64,000 nt of DNA, taken from contig MBRE01000057.1 of NCBI GenBank assembly GCA_001698425.1, positions 34,855 through 98,854 of the forward strand, written 5' to 3'. This document shows, in pieces, positions 60,995-64,000 of this stretch. The notes below the pieces were generated by a model that saw nothing but the letters and a program-made list of their open reading frames with translations, ran no database searches and was not told the origin of the DNA. The position numbers and the translations under genes were made by a program. The DNA comes from Oscillatoriales cyanobacterium USR001 (GTDB lineage: Bacteria; Cyanobacteriota; Cyanobacteriia; Cyanobacteriales; Microcoleaceae). The stretch's first letter is position 1. Each line of letters starts with the position of its first letter.

Positions 60995-62599
60995 TTAACT
61001 GCCAGCAAAATTGACATTAGTTACTTGACCAGCACTAATATTAATCGTCTGCTCTAGTTTCCCACCATCAACTTTTAATTGATAGGTTCCCGGAGTTAAA
61101 TTAATTGCACCAAACCATCCCTTACCATCCGTGCGAATTGTCCGCCGTTGACCTACAGCATCTACTGGTTCTAATGTTAAAGCGATCGCATCACAAGTTG
61201 GCGAACAAATCCGTAAAGTACCCGCGATCGCACCCTTAGTAGGATGAGATTTCCAAGGTAAATCAGGCACAGAAACCGGATTTTCCCACACAGGTTCCGT
61301 CTGATATGTTTTACCCGTCGCCACATCTACATACTTACTCGGTTTTGCCAGCGCATTGTAAAACCAATCATTACTTTGTAAGACATAATTCCAAGGTTGG
61401 CGAGGTAAATTTTCTGCACCTTGCGATCGCAATTCCCCATTAGTATAAACATTACTACTAGCATAGGAATATAAAGTAATCCCGTGCGAGTAATTCCCCT
61501 TTGCCGAAGGCTTCTGTGCCCGCCGAATTTGTGCCAAAGTATCCTCAATGTAATTCAAATAATTACCGGGTCCGATCGCCACATAGCGATCGTATTGATG
61601 ATTTTTTGCAAACTCAATCCAATTGTCATAAGACTCTTTCTGCTGAGGATTATATTCCCTTTGGTATGTCATCGGCATGGCAATATCAAGAATTCCCTCT
61701 TCTAGCCAACTGCGCCAATCTTGTAAAACCTCTTTGTAGGGTTGCGTTTTATACCAATCCTCATCTTTTTTTGGTCCATTTCCCCACGCGATCGTCGCCG
61801 CCGAAATTTTCACATGAGGCTTAATTGCTAAACTTTGCACGTAAATTTTCCGCACCAAATTTGTCACCTGATCCCGTCGCCATTGCATCCAAACAGGATC
61901 GTTTGGTTCCGGTATACCTGTACGTTTCATCTGCTGATTAAACCGGGCTACTGCCGTCGGATTATAACCCCAATCTGGTCCACCATAACGCACATAATCC
62001 AATTGAATCCCATCAACATCGTAGTGTTTAATAACATCCAAATAAACCGAAACCGTGTAATCAACTGCATCAGGATGGCCAGGATCGAGATAGCCTTTCG
62101 CCTCCCCATCGTAAGTAAACATCGCCCAATTATCCCGCCCCGGCGCATTCGGACCATGTTTCTGCCAAACGTGAGAAGGTTCATTGCTAGTGCTTCCCGT
62201 CACCGGTAGCGTCACCATCCAAGCATGAATTTCTAAACCAGCAGCGTGTCCTTTAGTAATTAAATCTTGCAAAGGATCGAAACTAGGAAGTAGATTTGGA
62301 TCGTTCGATCGCGGTTCAATACTACTCTGATAAAAAGCATCACCACGACGACGCACTTGAGCCACGATCGCATTTGCATTCGCCCGTTTCGCATCCGCTA
62401 CTAATTTTGTCACCTCTTGCGGTGTCTTAAAACCAGGATTAAAAGCATCCACCCAAAACCCTCGAAATTCCGATGTTTGGCTTTGGGGAGAAATTGCGAT
62501 CGCGTTACGCGAAGAAAACCATTGCAAATTCAGCAGCAAACTGAACACCAAACCAATCGAAAATAGACTTGACAAAAATACTCTTTTAGATATTCGCAT
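60995..62599 (-). CDS. Secreted GHL10/family-10-like glycoside hydrolase (DUF4015-type)
   Basis: A protein of about 534 residues from ATG 62599. The signal peptide MRISKRVFLSSLFSIGLVFS then LLLNL is followed by EFRGFWVDAFNPGFKTPQEV, NANAIVAQVRRRGDAFYQSS and HYDVDGIQLDYVRYGGPDWG, the typical strands of GHL10 barrels, with the acidic DGIQLDY motif. A C-terminal beta domain (NLTPGTYQLKVDGGKLEQTI) looks like a carboxypeptidase-regulatory-like or carbohydrate-binding fold. Acts on cell-wall or extracellular glycans (inferred). Confidence 0.85.
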   Translation of the reverse strand: MRISKRVFLSSLFSIGLVFSLLLNLQWFSSRNAIAISPQSQTSEFRGFWVDAFNPGFKTPQEVTKLVADAKRANANAIVAQVRRRGDAFYQSSIEPRSNDPNLLPSFDPLQDLITKGHAAGLEIHAWMVTLPVTGSTSNEPSHVWQKHGPNAPGRDNWAMFTYDGEAKGYLDPGHPDAVDYTVSVYLDVIKHYDVDGIQLDYVRYGGPDWGYNPTAVARFNQQMKRTGIPEPNDPVWMQWRRDQVTNLVRKIYVQSLAIKPHVKISAATIAWGNGPKKDEDWYKTQPYKEVLQDWRSWLEEGILDIAMPMTYQREYNPQQKESYDNWIEFAKNHQYDRYVAIGPGNYLNYIEDTLAQIRRAQKPSAKGNYSHGITLYSYASSNVYTNGELRSQGAENLPRQPWNYVLQSNDWFYNALAKPSKYVDVATGKTYQTEPVWENPVSVPDLPWKSHPTKGAIAGTLRICSPTCDAIALTLEPVDAVGQRRTIRTDGKGWFGAINLTPGTYQLKVDGGKLEQTINISAGQVTNVNFAGS

Positions 62600-62714
62600 T
62601 TGCAAATGTGTGTAAGCCTTCAAATGTCCAGTACATTATCTTTGTACCACCATCTGCTTGATATTCTCCCACAATTTTGGCTGATTATTAATAAGAATAC
62701 TTTCTTTTTCCAAT

Positions 62715-63362
62715 TTAATTATTTTGCTCTCGTATCCACTGCCGAAATCCTCGCCTTGCTGCACTCGCCCCCTCCGCATCACTCAGTTTCAAAAACTGCA
62801 AAATTTTCTCAATCACAGGCAAATCACCAAAAATGGGGCTATTTTCCACCCGTAAATACTCTCCTTCATGCAGTATGAATATTTCTAAATTGCCGTTTTC
62901 ATAGCGCCATATTTCTGGCACACCCAAGGCGAGATAAGCTGAAAATTGAGTCTTTGAGGTTACGTCTACTTCGATCGCTAAATCTGGTGGTGGATCGAAT
63001 GATAAATCCAGTCTAACTCGACCAATCATTCGTGCCGCATTTTGAATATAAAAACAATCATCTGGTTCTAAACCTACTGCCATTTCCGGGCGCTTAAAAG
63101 TTGTGGAACCATAAGGCTCCCAGTCAAAATCTAACTCATCTAGCAAGATTTTCACAAACTCACCAATCATTATTTTAGCTTTTTCATGTTCTGGTAATGG
63201 CATACGAATCTCCAACACGCCTTGAAAGTAAGCAACTCTTGAGGCACGATGTTCTCCCATTTCTTCTAAAATTGCCTCAAAATCTGACCAGTCTATTTGC
63301 CGTAATGTCAAACATTGACCTGGTGAAACATCTATCTGATGCAGTTGCAATGTCACGCTCAT
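62715..63362 (-). CDS. Uma2 family (DUF820) nuclease-like protein
   Basis: A 215-residue protein. RVAYFQGVLEIRMPLPEHEK is the family start, EPDDCFYIQNAARM and LSFDPPPDLAIEVDVTSKTQ contain the PD and E-x-(D) acidic site of this PD-(D/E)XK family. GVPEIWRYENGNLEIFIL is the conserved following strand. Multi-copy in cyanobacteria; biochemical role unknown. ATG 63362 follows AGGAGATCCAGAA on the reverse strand, a good ribosome site. Confidence 0.85.
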   Translation of the reverse strand: MSVTLQLHQIDVSPGQCLTLRQIDWSDFEAILEEMGEHRASRVAYFQGVLEIRMPLPEHEKAKIMIGEFVKILLDELDFDWEPYGSTTFKRPEMAVGLEPDDCFYIQNAARMIGRVRLDLSFDPPPDLAIEVDVTSKTQFSAYLALGVPEIWRYENGNLEIFILHEGEYLRVENSPIFGDLPVIEKILQFLKLSDAEGASAARRGFRQWIREQNN

Positions 63363-63492
63363 TTTCTGGATCTCCTAATTTTTGAAGTTCCCAAATTATA
63401 TAAAACTCTAAAGTCGCAAACTAATTTTCCTCTATGATAGCACGATCGATTGTTTTTATCAAAATTACAAGAGATTAAAAAATGTAGGAAAT

Positions 63493-64000
63493 AAAAAAGC
63501 CCTAACCAAAATTGGCTAAGGCTTATTAATCAGGGTGCATCTACTAATTTAATCTGCGATCGCCTCTCCCCAATCTCAGGAAAATTCTCAAAATTAACTG
63601 CCGTTGATATCACCAACAAAAAAGCCCTAACCAAAATTGGTCAAGGCTCATTAATCAGGGTGCATCTACTAATTTAATCTGCGATCGCCTCTCCCTAATC
63701 TCAGGAAAATTCTCAAAATTAAGTTGATATCGCCCACAAAAAAGCCCTAACCAAAATTGGCTAAGGCTCATTAATCAGGGTGCATCTACTAATTGAATCT
63801 GCGATCGCCTCTCCCCAATCTCAGGAAAATTCTCAAAATTAACTACCGTTGATATTACCAACAAAAAAGCCCTAACCAAAATTGGTCAAGGCTCATTAAT
63901 CAGGGTGCATCTACTAATTGAATCTGCGATCGCCTCTCCCTAATCTCAGGAAAATTCTCAAAATTAAGTTGATATCGCCCACAAAAAAGCCCTAACCAAA
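63493..64000. repeat. Higher-order tandem repeat: alternating 125/120-bp units, terminator-like hairpin in each
   Basis: Units start at 63493, 63618, 63738, 63863 and 63983 (AAAAAAGCCCTAACC), so spacings are 125, 120, 125, 120 and the true period is 245 bp. Each unit has an imperfect hairpin AGCCCTAACCAA / TTGGCTAAGGCT. On the minus strand it is followed by TTTTTT, like a Rho-independent terminator. Each unit also has GCGATCGC. The array runs past the window end. No coding frame of note is seen from 63363 to 64000. Confidence 0.93.

Noticed and set aside
63493..64000. Possible CRISPR array
   Set aside because: Units are 120-125 bp and nearly identical throughout, without unique spacers between short repeats; it is a tandem repeat.

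Overview
The window looks like chromosomal DNA of a cyanobacterium, probably a filamentous non-heterocystous (Oscillatoriales-like) one. The evidence is the very frequent HIP1 octamer GCGATCGC, a bidirectional NAD(P)-linked hoxEFUYH hydrogenase, a high-light-inducible (Hli) protein, DUF1350 and DUF3611 proteins, a fused pyrF-pyrE gene, WD40 and TPR giants with AAA or kinase domains, Uma2 and Rpn family nucleases, and many small palindromic intergenic repeats. The family-level placement is inference.

Layout. 1-1778: 3' end of an LL-diaminopimelate aminotransferase and a PfkB kinase. 1988-4092: a toxin-antitoxin island bordered by exact or near-exact fragments of a small host gene, containing a RelE/ParE pair, a chimeric ParE remnant fused to an antitoxin, and a PIN nuclease. 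4092-5852: DUF1350 hydrolase and a glycosyltransferase. 6454-16868: an extended hox operon. It is hoxE, hoxF, hoxU, then an inserted toxin/immunity-like cassette, then hoxY, hoxH, a 2Fe-2S protein, a PAS protein, a SpoIIE-type phosphatase and hoxW. An Rpn-type nuclease gene lies between two copies of the hoxW start. 17250-21928: pyruvate:ferredoxin oxidoreductase and a dihydroorotate-dehydrogenase-like protein, which with Hox form a fermentative H2 and redox-balancing island.

22157-28072: small hypotheticals, LapA-like, HTH and membrane proteins, tRNA-Arg(TCT) with a partial inverted copy beside it, and the PyrF-PyrE fusion. 28108-33178: two large AAA proteins (one AAA-WD40; one with an N-terminal domain shared with the NB-ARC protein at 49990-51396). 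33560-41858: TPR, RodZ-like, DUF3611, Hli, glycosyltransferase and FAD-oxidoreductase genes. 42241-45654: a protein with a tandem Cys/His tail, bracketed by inverted palindromic elements, followed by a 2OG-Fe(II)-oxygenase-like gene and a TPR-sulfotransferase. 45669-48202: accessory zone with a VapBC-type pair, three DUF4926-like genes, a DUF6883-like gene and a deleted partial copy of that locus. 48337-54383: secreted putative hydrolase, NB-ARC protein, pentapeptide protein, YraN, and queA. 54674-59292: a pseudokinase-TPR gene followed directly by an active kinase-TPR paralogue. 59317-63362: RloA-like ATPase, GHL10 glycosidase-like protein, Uma2 nuclease. 63493-64000: a higher-order tandem repeat made of terminator-like hairpins, continuing past the window edge.

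The most interesting candidates for undescribed biology are the redox-signalling triplet and toxin/immunity cassette embedded in the hox operon, the CGHCTH-tail protein with its oxygenase/sulfotransferase neighbours, the pseudokinase-kinase pair, and the repeated gene-fragment scars that mark module insertions. All family calls are from motif recognition by eye; no database search was run.
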